A DNA stretch of 64,000 nt. Source: Strongylocentrotus purpuratus (taxonomy: Eukaryota > Echinodermata > Echinoidea > Camarodonta > Strongylocentrotidae). The notes under the pieces were generated by a model. The model was not told the DNA's origin and did no database searches. It worked only from the letters and a program-made list of their open reading frames with translations. The stretch is from positions 36,778,619 through 36,842,618 of the forward strand of contig NW_022145609.1 in the NCBI RefSeq assembly GCF_000002235.5, given 5' to 3'. Shown here in pieces: positions 13,901 through 25,221 of the stretch. The position numbers and the translations under genes were made by a program. How positions within the stretch are numbered: the first letter of the stretch is position 1; each line of letters opens with the position of its first letter.

Positions 13901-16900
13901 TTTCAATTATATCTGGGAATAGGATATACTGAATGGCAAAGTCAAATCCTGTCCCTATCAGTAAAGAAAGAAGACCTTTGTGTTAAACAAAAACGAAAAC
14001 AAACAATGACATCTAGATCTAGACAATGACACCAATGACAACAATGACATCAATGATCTAGACTTCATTTAGCAACTAAAATTGGTATGCTTCCTCTTAC
14101 CTGATTCTCTTACGTAGGTACATACGGGTCCTATTTGATAAAGAAAAGATGGCAGCATTACCCTATTATCACACCAATATATAATGTGAATCACAACTGT
14201 TTTTTACTCCAGTGAAATCTATAGCCATTAACCTACTACCAACGCCTTATTGATTAACAATAGAAAAATTATAAACCATTTGTATTCTGCTGGCGTCCAT
14301 ATCTGTCACACACTGTCTCTATATGTCTATTCCGTTGCTCCTGTTATATATTTATCTCTTTAAGGTTGAATATATGTCCAGTCTTTGTATATAGAACATT
14401 ACTACGTTTGCTGCTAGGTGCCATATTTATTATGTGTTTTTGTAATTACATTTTTTGGTATCAGCATTTTGATTACGATACCATAGGAGCACTAATAATA
14501 AAACAATTATTATCATTATTATTATCATTGGTAGTAGAAGAGTATTACTATTATAATTTTGTTATTATCATTATTACTATTATCGAAACCATTACAAAAA
14601 TCAATACTCTCATACCTCGGGTATCCATTCCAAGAGGACACAAACCTAAAACGCACGCGTTTCCTGCAATAAAAGATATAATCCACGATTTTTACTCACA
14701 GATTTTCCCCAACGTTTGCCATGTTTCTTAAATACATGAAGTACGTGATCAATAGTGCGAATTGTTAATGCGTAAATATCGGAAAATGTGTTGTAAATGA
14801 ATAAGATATCAGAGACTCAATCCATACCCTAATCTGATAGAAAAAAAAAATATGATAGAAAATCAGTGAAGATACTCCTTAATCAATCAACGCTCTCTAA
14901 TACAATTGTATGATCACCTCTCTCATCGTACCCCACCAATCTGTTCGTCCTTGCCTTCGCTCATGTACTGACATCACCCTGCTACACGTCCCTCGAACAT
15001 ACACCAAAGCTGGCGTCAACGCTTTCCATGCATGTGCTCCTCGACTCTGGAATAGCTTTCATGTTTTATTCGATTATCACCTTCGCTGGATGTCTTCCGA
15101 AAATGTCTCAAAACTCTCCTTTTTGATAATCAACAACTTTTATATTTTTTTATGTAAAGTGCTGTGAAAAAACAATTAGTTTGTAAGAGCGCTATAGAAA
15201 TGACTGTATTGTATTGTATTTTATTGTATATACCTATAAGTATGAATTCAGTTGCGGTTTTGATCGCAGAATACACAACCACGGTTCCATACAATGCATA
15301 CGGTTAACGTAAGGCTAGGGTCGTGATCATGCAAGGTCAGGAAAAGGGTTAAGGTTAGGGTTACGATTAGGGTATCTGGAGATGGGTCGGAATTGTGGAT
15401 AGGGTTACTGTCTGGGATATATAGGCAATACCTTAAGCGTCAGGGTTAGGGTTACGGTGGTATTCTGCAGTTGTTCCTCAAATGCATATGCATTTTGTTT
15501 TAGTGTGGGCGGATAAGCTCGTAAATCATGTACATACCTCCAGAACATGTGACTCGAGAAACCTCGGACGTATTGCAGTTCTCATGAGATCCAACTCCTA
15601 CCCCAGGACAGTTGAATAATCGAGATTCATTCCCCGTGCACTCTACACGATCGAGTGTGACCTCAACATGACTGCCATCTGAAATATGAGATGTAGTAAT
15701 GCTTCGCGCACGTCCCAATCCCAGACTTCTGCAGGCAACGTCAGCATCGTTCATGTCCCAAGAGTAACTACAGACAGATCTCTGCTGGCCGTTGTAGTAG
15801 TACACGACTACGCCATCCAAGATGCTGGTTCCATCAGTCAGATAGATGACTTCGTCTCAGGGTGGAATGAAGGAGACAAATACGACATATGGTATAGTAC
15901 TGATGCCGTGTAATAATGGATGATATAGTAATTCATTAATATAGTTTAGTAATACGTGGCATAGTAAATATGGCCGTACAATTAATGTTATACTACACAG
16001 CCTACCAGTCAACATCAGTTTTATTCTGTAAAATATTTACCTTCTTCTGAACACTGAATGCCAGCACCGTCGTAGATGCAAAAGTCCAGTGTTTCGGATT
16101 GTGTATCTAGGCAGTCGAAGATGTTGTTTTCTCTCCCCGTGCAATGTGCATCCGATAAATGTATGTTATTTATACCATATCCGAATTCAGGTTTAGCAAA
16201 TACCTTCAATGCACCAGCGAATCCTAAACTTTTGCAAATGACGTGTGCATTGTTGAGGGACCAGTCTTTCCCACAGGTTGTTCCCCAGGTTGACTTTGCG
16301 AAAACCTCTACTCTCCCTTCACTGCTATTCCTTCCTCCGACCAGACGAACTACGATAGAAAGTATGAAGCAGGAATTTTGGTAAATGTTAATACCTTGTA
16401 TAATTCTCAAAGGTTATAGTTGCATTGTAGATACGATACACATAACACGTTACTCCGAATTAGGAAGGACGACTATCAACATGACTTTGTTCAGAGTTGG
16501 AATATGTCATGCAAACTATGAATGATATCAAAAGGCCAAATATTTTGGACTTGTCTGTAAATGTCAACTGCAATATCTAAAATAAATGATACTTTTACCA
16601 CAAGAACGAATGATAGTGACTCACTCCCAGTTGAACATCGGACCATGGCGATACGGGTCGAATTGCACTGGTGATTACGAAGCCTGGACCACGAACATTC
16701 AAGTATACTGGATTCATTGCCATTGCAACTTATGCCATTTAAGATATATTCTGAGGCTCCCTTGGAAGTGGTAGCATGTTGGTCGGTATCCAGAGCTGTA
16801 CCTATTCCCAGGTATCTGCAGACAACATGTCCGCTGCTGATGTCCCAGTGATCATCACATACTGATCTCCAAGAGCCATGGTAGAACACCTCTACGATAC

Positions 16901-19900
16901 CCTCCCAAGGATAATGGCCACCAGTCAGACGAACTATTGGGTAATATTGAAATGGTTACATCAATATTCACTGTAGCCCATACTATACACAAATTTTGTG
17001 TCCTAATAAAATGATTTAAATAATATGGTTTATTCTTGATGGATAAGTGTATGAGTTTTGCGAAATTTCTTGATCAATCTAAAGTCATAGAGTCATAGAG
17101 ATTGATCAATACATTTCTGAGAAGATATACATTTTGCCTATAAAGAATAAACATTACTGCCACAATCATATCATGATATGTTGGAATAGGCCTACAGCAA
17201 GAGAGATTCATACATCAGTCACATCGACAAACTACAAACTCATTTATTCTTAGCCATCGAGGAGGGGGTGAATGGGGTGCTCCTTGAATTTGTAATTATC
17301 ATTTCTATCAAGGAAGGCACATAAAGCTGTTGTTTGCGGTGGTTAGTAAAAGGAATTCGTCTGATGGAAAAACTAACGGGGAAATTGCATTCTTGAGTGG
17401 GTTAAATGAAAGTATAATAGTGCCTGAAAGATTGCTTACAAGCACCAGTAAGGTATACATGTATGTGTACCGAGATTCTTTCTCTATTTATCAAAACAAT
17501 TTCAAAGTAATCCCACTTCTAAATAAACAAACCAGTTTCTACTAATAAAGAGTGCATACTGAACATGATCAAATGAAAGTGATGCAACCCGTCTTACTTG
17601 TTGAATTTGTACATGTAGCTATCGCCCCTATAGGAAATTTGCACTCATTGAATTCGTCAGCGAAACTGTGCGGACATTCCTCGAGAGAGGACTCGTTCCC
17701 CGAACATCGGATATCAAATAGAACGTGTGTTAGTGTTCGCTTATAGCTGTCAACATTGCTCGCCAGATATGAGCCGCTGAAGCCAAGACTGCGGCAGGCT
17801 ACCTCAGTATCACGGAGATCCCATTTGTAAAGGCAGATATTTCCCCACGATCCGTTAAGAAAGACCTGGACTCTTCCTGCAAATGGCAACACATTGTCTT
17901 CACCGTCGACAAGTCGCACTGCCCATTCTGTAGTAGAATATCAAAGCAGAAATAACTCGGTGATCCGACAATTGCTCTGGGCTCTAATTTGTCGGAAGTG
18001 TAGGCTTAGGGTAGCAATAGGGTTTGAATATAGGTTTGGATTTAGGATTGGGGTTATATCAATGTTATTTAGGATTGAAGTTGGGAATTCGGTAAGTGTT
18101 GAAAATTAAGGCGGAGCAATTTTTCGAGGAGCATCAGGGGCGGGTCTACGGGGGGTTACGGGTACGTTAACACCGCCCCCCCCCCACCTTTGGCTGCCAA
18201 GTGAAAATGTGATGTGTATAGAAAAACGTCATCATGTGTCCAGACCAACACGGTATTAGTAGGTGTTAGTGGATGCCAGGAAAACATCACTTACGGGGGT
18301 TCAAAATACCCCCCCCCCCAAAAAAAAAAAAAAAAACAAAACAAACAAAAACAAAAACAAAAACACAAAACAAAAAAAACACAAAACAAAACAAACAAAA
18401 CAAACAAAAAAAACAAAAAATCGCCTCGCCGCTATGCGGCTCGTGGACGATGTTCCGCATGTTAGTAAATGCCAGGACAACATCACATGAGGGGGTTAAA
18501 AATAGCAACAAAACAAAAATCGCCTGCCCGCTACGCGGCTTGTGGACGATACTCCGCATCGTCATGGGTCAAACAACACCCACCCCCCCCCCCCTCCCGC
18601 CCCTGAGCATGTCTCGTACACAAGGTACAATGTTAAAATATTGAGCTCTAAATCCAAACGACACTAAGGATTAAACACGGGCACAGTGGGTTGCTTTTAT
18701 TAAACACTCGGGTCGCGGTGTTAATCGTGTCTCCAAATCTGCTTTGTAAGGGGGAAATTTATTGATGAAGATATTTGAAATTATCGACAATAGAAGGGTC
18801 TATGTATCGTTTACCATTTAAATCTTTCTTGAATCGTCTCGTCACATACATGCCTCGCATTTTTCCTCTTTTCATCTCTTCTATCATCCTTTATTCATAT
18901 ATATCTTTATCTTTTATTCTTCTACCATCCATTTCTTAAATTCCTTCTGCTATAACTTCTTAATTGTATTTCTGCCCTCTGTCGTAGTTTCTCTGTTTTT
19001 ATTAATGTTTGTCCTTTGATTTCATCTTCAATTTTTGTTAAATTCCATCATGTAATCATCACGATATTCTTTGTTGGTTTCCCTTACCATTTTGTTTTCA
19101 TATTCCATTTCTCTGAATCGTCCTTCCACATCTTTAATTCTTTCTCTCCCTGCATTTCCCCCTTCATTCCTCTTTTTTGCTAGGTCTACAAAGTAATTCT
19201 TTATTTTCTGCAATTCATCTTCCACATCTTTATGTTAATTGTTAATTATTCTGGTGCATTCTACCACAATTTTCCATTAGGCCTATAATATACTCTGTTT
19301 CTGCATTTCTCTCTTTTCCCATTTCTTCTATAATTTGTAAGTTAATTTCCCACAATTCATCTTCTCACTCTTTCCGTTCTTCCTATTAATAGGCCTTTAT
19401 ATTTCTTTGTACTAGGGTCTATTATACTTTCTCTAAAATTCACTTTATCCACCTAGTATTTGTTTTTTCCTAATGTCAGCCTTAATTCTTGTCTTCTTAT
19501 TTTTCTATCATTAAAATAAACAATCGCAACTTAAATTTCCCCACGCACCCCTATTGAAAAATGGTTGAAAACAGTCGCTAATTTTAGATAAGATTTTCCC
19601 AGCGAGTAGGGCCGATTTGAAGACACTATTAAAAATAAATTGGCCCAGCGCTTCGCGACCGGAGTGTTTAGTAAAAGCCGTCAGGGTGAGGGAGATAACC
19701 CAACCCAAGCTCCCCCGCCCCATATTGATCTTGGATTATTTTGTAAGCAGAAAATAACTTTAAAATGACCCCAATCAGAAATCAGAAATGATGATAGGAA
19801 AACAAATTATATCATATATGATTAATACCTAGATTGATGCACTGGAAACCGGATCTCAGTCTGACTCGAAGAAAAATGCAATGTAATTCATTTCAATCTG

Positions 19901-20658
19901 TCGGTTAAATTAGTTTATATATTGTTCTAGTTTGGTTGAGTTCCAAAGAATAAACATAACTGCTGAATTTGGTGAACAGAGCAACATCAGCAACATCATA
20001 TTTATCGTACTTCTTCATACAAATATTTTGGATAATCTGTTTTTTAAAGACATCTGTCTCAGTAGCTCACCCCCTTTCCAATATGGGTTGGGGTAGCCAC
20101 AATTTACCCACCGTAATCATGTTTAGGTTGCATGGAACGTGTGTAATCATGATACTGTATACCCATTCATCTACATTATTAGCAGATGATTACATCATAT
20201 CGGTGATAATGTAAATTATTAATAATGAAAGTAACTATAACAAAAATGTAGCTAAAATAAACACCCTCTGTTACTTCAGGATAAGAAAAGAAAAAATATT
20301 AGAACTTATGAACTGACAATACATCGAACATAGTAACGAAACTATATTGATATTTCAGTGTAAATATGGTAATATTACACTTTTATCCACTTGTCCTTTT
20401 ATTTTAAATTACGTTTCCTTGTTGAAAAAGTTTATTTACCATTATGTTTTCATATGTGATCCTTGTATGAATAGATATCATGATATTAAACAAGAATTCT
20501 GTACATCCAACTTTATAGGAAATAAATGTAGGAACAAACTTACCAGCGGTGGTATTTCGATCAGATGGAAAGGTAGCCGATGATTTTCCGAAAGTTAAAA
20601 ATACAATAACTGTATAAATCAAACGAACCGAGACTGTTTTGCGGAAATCCATGGCCAT
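965..20658 (-). CDS. SRCR-LRR seven-transmembrane receptor (LGR-type GPCR), 19 coding exons
   Basis: I assembled this by reading splice sites on the minus strand. Exons 5' to 3': 20544-20658, 17598-17927, 16625-16933, 16041-16349, 15538-15849, 14101-14130, 13175-13235, 12705-12779, 11742-11804, 10587-10658, 9973-10044, 9024-9095, 8331-8396, 7861-7929, 6451-6519, 5917-5988, 5322-5393, 2360-2431, 965-2123. All junctions are GT-AG and keep frame, giving 3,399 nt (1,132 residues plus stop). Residues 1 to about 28 are a signal peptide; 39-458 four SRCR domains; 459-513 an LRR N-cap; 514-746 ten LRRs; 747-787 a hinge; then seven membrane helices. It is predicted to be a surface receptor with a large extracellular sensor and G-protein coupling. 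The 7TM core resembles relaxin-receptor (RXFP) and GRL101-like receptors, but SRCR domains replace the expected LDLa module. The ligand is unknown. The 30-nt micro-exon and the acceptor at 12779 are the least certain parts. Confidence 0.92.
2855..3110. repeat. CT-rich low-complexity tract
   Basis: About 250 bases of imperfect (CT)n/(TTTC)n. Its open frame of leucine, serine and phenylalanine is a composition artefact. Confidence 0.9.
3668..3880 (+). repeat. tRNA-derived SINE fragment (family 1), plus orientation
   Basis: The body shares long near-identical blocks with the copies at 11930-12300 and 33071-33260, such as GGCTGGAATGCTCCC, GAATGTGCATACA and GGTAAGCCTGAATCC. The tRNA-like head and the 3' tail are missing. 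Confidence 0.75.
4154..4522. repeat. 18-bp minisatellite, about 20 copies
   Basis: Head-to-tail copies of a unit TAACCTGCTGCTAAAGTG with single-base variants. The same motif occurs in the inverted repeats of the surrounding element (about 2576-2600 and 5025-5055), so the array probably grew by amplification of a subterminal motif. There are no unique spacers between copies, so it is not a CRISPR. Confidence 0.92.
7536..7582. repeat. Short 11-bp tandem repeat in a G-rich segment
   Basis: Four copies of a unit close to AAGCCCGCGGA. The surrounding 7450-7625 is G-rich and repetitive. It lies in an LRR intron. Confidence 0.7.
10800..11060. repeat. AT-rich trinucleotide repeat tract (ATA/CTA)
   Basis: Runs of (ATA)n followed by CTA/CTT trinucleotides and a poly-T. 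It is simple sequence in the intron upstream of the second LRR exon. Confidence 0.85.
11930..12300 (-). mobile_element. tRNA-derived SINE (family 1), near full length, minus orientation
   Basis: Read on the minus strand, the element starts with a tRNA-like head (about 12270-12180). The A-box-like GGTCGAGTAGATACG and the B box GATTCGAGTCC are both visible. A body shared with the copies at 3668-3880 and 33071-33260 follows, ending in a segment containing AAGCGCTATATAAAG. It lies in the intron between the LRR cap and the first LRR exon. Confidence 0.8.
12705..14130 (-). other. Receptor LRR N-terminal cap, including a 30-nt micro-exon
   Basis: Three small exons (14101-14130, 13175-13235, 12705-12779) encode about 55 residues with four cysteines, the usual make-up of an LRR N-cap. 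The micro-exon has a polypyrimidine acceptor (ttctttatcaaatag) and a strong donor (gtaagagg). It is phase 1-1 and adds one cysteine, so it is plausible, but it could be skipped without breaking the frame. The second exon runs phase 1 to 2 and switches the gene from the SRCR phase class to the LRR phase class. For the third exon I chose the acceptor at 12780/12779, because the alternative AG seven bases downstream brings a stop into frame. Confidence 0.78.
14905..15232 (+). mobile_element. L2/CR1-type LINE 3' fragment
   Basis: The plus-strand frame ending at 15167 contains VPRTYTKAGVNAFHACAPRLWNS-like sequence, the conserved C-terminal end of L2-type reverse transcriptase proteins. It is followed by an AGCGCTATAGAAATGAC tail and (TGTAT)n. 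It is 5'-truncated and sits in the intron between the fourth SRCR exon and the micro-exon. Confidence 0.85.
15300..15460. repeat. Degenerate telomere-like GGGTTAGGGTTA tract
   Basis: Scattered GGGTTAGGGTT and AGGGTTACG units in an intron. They resemble interstitial telomeric sequence but are irregular. A weaker TAGGGT/TAGGTT stretch occurs near 18000-18090. Confidence 0.45.
15538..17927 (-). other. Four SRCR-domain exons of the receptor
   Basis: Exons 17598-17927, 16625-16933, 16041-16349 and 15538-15849 each encode one complete scavenger receptor cysteine-rich domain of 103-110 residues. Each begins with the family signature (VRLVDG, IRLTGG, IRLVGG, IYLTDG), followed by EVFxxGxW-like strands and the VACRSLG-type helix. 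Each carries six cysteines, which fits the six-cysteine (group A) pattern rather than the eight-cysteine one. All four exons are symmetric phase 1-1, so domains can be gained or lost without a frame change. SRCR domains bind microbial polymers or proteins in many scavenger receptors; binding here is inferred. Confidence 0.94.
18135..18604. mobile_element. hAT-like short element with G/C-tract ends
   Basis: The left end CAGGGGCGGG and the right end CCCGCCCCTG are inverted and have the CAG...CTG form typical of hAT ends. Inside, a segment with GCCAGGAAAACATCAC and GCTATGCGGCTCGTGGACGA occurs twice, separated by an A/C-rich run (18310-18425). There is no transposase. The flanking duplication is not clear. 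It lies in receptor intron 1. Confidence 0.6.
18640..20400. other. Receptor intron 1 remainder, nothing recognised
   Basis: T/C-rich and AT-rich DNA with short open frames and no domain or convincing splice sites. I looked for a further SRCR exon between the signal exon and the first SRCR exon and found none. Confidence 0.5.
20544..20658 (-). other. Receptor exon 1: start codon and signal peptide
   Basis: The ATG at 20658 is followed by a basic N-terminus, a hydrophobic core (VRLIYTVIVFLTFG) and small residues suited to signal-peptidase cleavage near residue 28. A canonical donor (gtaagt) after base 20544 leaves phase 1, which matches the acceptor of the first SRCR exon. A second in-frame ATG lies two codons downstream. 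The first is preferred because it is the more upstream and follows a TATA-like promoter at a sensible distance. Confidence 0.85.
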
Positions 20659-20758
20659 CGCTTATTTTATCAAGTATCGGGAGCTCAAGCTAACAGAGAG
20701 ATCTTGACGAGCCCACATTCAGTATGAGGTTTAACGGAAACCAAGTACGATGTACATG

Positions 20759-20766
20759 TATATATA
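20759..20766 (-). promoter_or_regulatory. TATA-like box of the SRCR-LRR receptor gene
   Basis: TATATATA lies on the minus strand about 100 bases upstream of the receptor start codon. It would place transcription start near 20735 and give a 5' leader of roughly 75 bases. The assignment rests on position and sequence only, and the region is AT-rich. Confidence 0.4.
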
Positions 20767-21285
20767 GATGCTACACCACAACAACCAAACTTATTTGCAA
20801 CGGCAAAGTCGAAGAAGATATTCGCTCCAATTTACAGGATCCAATGTGTCAATTATATTCTTAATGTAAATACAAAATTAAATATAATTATAATGCTCAG
20901 AGAAATATGGCTACACGTTTTCTGCTTCCTCTTTTCTGTACGTCAGTCTATATTTGATTGATCTTACTAGATGGCAATGTGATGACAAATTGACCTCCAT
21001 ACAAAACTTCTGACAAATCACCACAACTGTACTTGATAGATATATTGATACCAGGTTCAATTTTGTCTATTTTTCTCTGAGTGATGATGATAGGTTCCTG
21101 TAAAGCTGTAAACCAACTATAGCTTTTTAAATTCAACTCAGAATCATTACATTTTTCAAGAAAAAAAAATTGCTTTTCTGAAGTATCCATACCTTTTAGA
21201 GTCTTTAAATATTTTACGATAAATGACGACCCTTACTTTGGAACAATTATTATATCTATACATATGAAAAAAGCGATGGGGAAGA

Positions 21286-21832
21286 AAATGTGACAAATGA
21301 GAGTTCAGTTAAGATTTTGAGAGACAATATTGTGTATGTGTATGTGAAAGAGAAAGAGAGGGAGAGAGAGAGAGATAGAGATAGTGATAGGGATGAAGAA
21401 ATGCCCAAATTTTAGATATCGAGAAAGATAAGGGTTGAGTGCATTACAAACAAAGAGGAGACGACAGTTTCTCTTTAGTTCGCTATCGCTGAAATCCATC
21501 GCGTGACAATTACCGATGTTCATACCCATGGCCGAAAAAACCATTAAGGATTCGGGAAAACACTCGTTTTGAAGAAAGAAGCGAAACGAAACAAAAAATA
21601 AAAAAGGGATGTCGTAATGAAGCTGAAAAAAGGGGACGATGTAAATGGCGACGGTACTCTAAAAAGATGTGTGCTAAATAGAGGTTGTTTCAGGTGGAAG
21701 AGAAACATCGTTGAATAGAGTGATGTGGAAGAAATTGTGACAAACGAGATTTCAGTCAAGATTCTGAGAGATAAAAATTGTGTGTAAGAGTGTGTGAGAG
21801 AGAGAGAGAGACAGAGAGACAAAGAGACAGAG

Positions 21833-21869
<37 letters not shown>

Positions 21870-21892
21870 CAAAGAGAGAGAGAGAGAGAGAC

Positions 21893-21929
<37 letters not shown>

Positions 21930-22284
21930 CAGAGAGGGAGAGAGATAGACAAATGCCCGAATGTTAGATAGCGAGAAAGATAAGGGTTGAGTGCTTTACA
22001 AATTACGAAGAGACGACATTTCTGGCATTTGCCATTTCCATTCAGTTTGCTATTGCTGAAATCCTTCGCGTAACAACACCAATATTCATACCCATGGCCG
22101 AAAAACCATTAATGATTCGGAAAAACACTCGTTTTGAAGCAAGAAGCGGAACAAAACAAAATGAATGAAAGATATTGTAATAAAATGCGAAAAGGGGGCG
22201 ACGTAAACGGCGACGGTATTCAAGAAAGCTATGCGCTAAATCGAGGTTGTTTCAGGTGGAAGAGAAATATCGTTGATCAATGAT
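21286..22284. repeat. Tandem duplication of a ~450-550-bp segment
   Basis: Copy 1 (21286-21728) and copy 2 (21729-22284) share many blocks: GAGATTTCAGTCAAGATTC-like starts, AAAGATAAGGGTTGAGTGC, CATACCCATGGCCGAAAAA, CACTCGTTTTGAAG and GGTTGTTTCAGGTGGAAGAG. The length difference comes from expanded (GA)n in copy 2. No gene is seen. Confidence 0.88.
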
Positions 22285-24967
22285 TGAACCAATTTCGTGA
22301 GCAAGGAAATTGATGCATGCTTATCAATTAGATCTCTCAAAGAAAATGAATTTGAATTTATACTGCGTCCATTTGCTGATATCTTTTCGCGGTCTTGAGT
22401 CTGAATTGATAAAAAAAAAAGGTTATTGTGTGATACATCATCTTACAGTATTGTTAACGAGTGATATCAACCCACCAGTTACTCATGCGCTTAAAATGTC
22501 AATCATGTGTCCATCCGCACACTCCTCAATCACCCACCTACCCACCCACCCACTCACTCATTTCACTCCATTAAGCAATAAATCAGTACGTTTTCGCAAT
22601 TACTTTCTTCACATTATCTTAGTCAAACTCTTGTAGGAATTCATACCAGTTCCAACAAAACAAATTCAGTGCAAAACTTTTGATAATATACTTCAGCTAT
22701 AGCCAAACTGATTACTTCATTATTGCATATTGTTATGTAATAATTCACGCAGTTGAACAGTTTATATGCTGATGTTGACATAACACTTCAAAGCTACTAC
22801 ACTTCAGAATAGGTGGAGGCAAAATTTGTACCTATATATGGATAACTGACCCTACCAGCACGACCAATATCAAAGTTTCTAGCTTTATTCCGCAAGAGTT
22901 GATTGAAATAAAGGAAACGCTTTCTTTGCTGAAAATATTTCTGGAAAATATTTCTGCATTATTAATAATATTGTAATGAAGTGACTTTGTAGCTTTTGTT
23001 TGATGTCTGCCTGACTTGCATACCTGATTGACTGACATAGCACCCAGGCATGCAGTCGAGTGATAGATTTCTTTACCTATTTTTTATGCGATGCAAATGT
23101 TTTGTACATTAAGTTTAAGTGCACCAGGCCAATAAGAAAGAAAGAAAAATAATAAACTAGCGAAAATCTGTTAGCAATTCATCAAAAAAATACATGTCTA
23201 TTACATCGTTTGACTCGACTCTTCGCATACTGTATATCGTCGTGAGAAAACGAAAGAGAAGGAAATATTTTGAAAGAAAAATATGTTATCACCACTTCTT
23301 GCCTTTCCCTCTTAACAAACAGGAAATTAGTGTACACATAATATATCACGATTTCAAGAAACATCGTCAATTTGGGGTGGTTTAAAAAGCACTTTAGCTT
23401 TGTATGTATTTCAATATATAATTTGAAATGCCAGCGCCAGGAAATTGTCTCTAAACACTCAAATACAATTTTCGAGTTGCGCTTGTATGCATCATTATGT
23501 GCATACTTCACTCCATTAAAGTGTTCCTTGAATTTGTTTGGTTAAGAAGAGTACTGGGTTTTATCATGGACCTACTACACTATATGCATACAAATCGGAA
23601 GAGATGATTCGCGAAAAAAAAAGATAATGGAAGATTGGGCGATTGGGGGAGGGGATATTTGGTGGGAAGTAGAAATGAACAAAACTGCTGAGGGCGCGCG
23701 AATTGGACATGTGAAAGTTAATATAAATCACGCGAAAGGGCAATCTTCTTAACCACTTGAGAACCTTAAAATTGTACAAGATCGTAAGAAAGCAAAATTA
23801 TTTCTTTCTTTCAGTACCCTTGTAGATAATTATTTTGCATTGTTGGGTTTCAAAGAGTAACAAATAATGGTTCAAGTGATAAATTATATCAGACTTAATT
23901 TTATCACGATTGAACAATTGTGTAATTTATACATGTACTTTCTCTTTGGCAGTATCCTGGCAAAGTAGCAATTTGTCTAGCAGTTTGTGAAATGATCGAT
24001 ACAAAGGGAAACTTGAAGATGATGTAAAACACAAAATGAGAATGGGGTTAAAATTAGAATAGTCTAGCAAAAGGGATATTGGTAAAGTAAATAAATTAAT
24101 GTTTTTTTGGAATAGAAAGGGAGAAAGGGGGCATGTGCGTGCATGTATTTAAACAAAAGTACACAAACGGAGGAAGAAAATGAATCTAACAAATACAAGC
24201 AGAATATAACAAAAGGGTGAAAATGGCGAGGTTAAGAAGAACTCACGGACACAAAATACGTCCATTGAAATACAGCTCGGACGGAAAGATATGTTTTTAA
24301 TAGATGTTGATAGGTGTCCACTATAAAAGGTGCTTGGGTGAAAAGGTGTGAACATCAAAGTAATTATGTGTCCAATAGATTCTCAGGCAATTATAGACCC
24401 ATCTATGGTGATGTTGCTTAACATGATTAAAGGTGATCGTGACTGGGACACATAGCATTTTTCAAAATCAGAACGGATACAAAATTACCCTCGTGTTGTG
24501 ACATTTTCACCCAACATTTTTACAGTATATAAACATGATATTATTAGATCAATTGAAGATTTTCATATAAAAGTATATAAATGTAATTCCCCTTACAATA
24601 TGACGTCAACATAGATCTACCAACATGCCAATAACATTTTGACAACTTGCTCCATTTTATTATTATTTAGGAAACGTTTATTACGTAATGGTATTTATTT
24701 ACATCCATGCTTTGTTCAAACTTACAGCTTTGCTTATAATATGTCTTGAAACCAAGTTTATGATTTCCAACTGCAGAAGCAAATCATTCCATTTTGACTT
24801 TCATCAAACAAGTGATTTGATATCATATATTTTTTAAAGAATCGTCGAAACCATGCCTATTTTTTTTCTATAATACATAAAAAGATAATACGCAGAGATT
24901 GTCCATATTATAAATCATACATAATACATAGAAACATACAGACATTGGGGGTTATGGGGGTTATGGT
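22285..24967. other. Intergenic DNA, no gene recognised
   Basis: Short open frames only, with no recognisable domain, tRNA or repeat structure. Confidence 0.5.
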
Positions 24968-24969
24968 CG

Positions 24970-25221
24970 TCACCGGGCATGGTGGCTCAGTCGTTAGAGC
25001 GCCCGCCTCATGAACGGGAGGTCGGGGGTTCGAACCCCGGCCGAGTCATATCAAAGACTTATAACAATGGGACCTTCTGCCTTCTAGCTAGGCGCTCAGC
25101 ATATTAGATTGGAGAAGGGTAGTAATAACATATTATGTTGTGCAGGGCTCGCTGGAAGAACAGTTTCATAACTTAAGTGGCTACCCTGGGTAAATAAAAG
25201 TTATTATTATTATTATTATTA
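24970..25221 (+). mobile_element. tRNA-derived SINE (family 2) with ATT tail
   Basis: A tRNA-like head has the A-box region TGGCTCAGTCGTTAGAGC and a perfect B box GGTTCGAACCC. An anticodon-like loop CTCATGA (CAT) sits between them. The acceptor arms do not pair, an unrelated body follows, and the copy ends GGGTAAATAAAAG(TTA)n. It is therefore a SINE and not a tRNA gene. Confidence 0.85.

Noticed and set aside
15300..15460. Telomere or chromosome-end signal
   Set aside because: The GGGTTA units are few and irregular and lie in an intron of an intact gene.
20948..21190. 80-codon minus-strand frame with an AG before the start
   Set aside because: It reads as somewhat protein-like but has no recognised domain, no partner exon and no promoter signal. 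It could be a terminal exon of an unknown gene; not supported enough to list.
24973..25046. tRNA-Met-like cloverleaf (CAT in the anticodon loop)
   Set aside because: The acceptor arms do not pair, and a SINE body with an ATT tail follows. It is a SINE head and not a tRNA gene.
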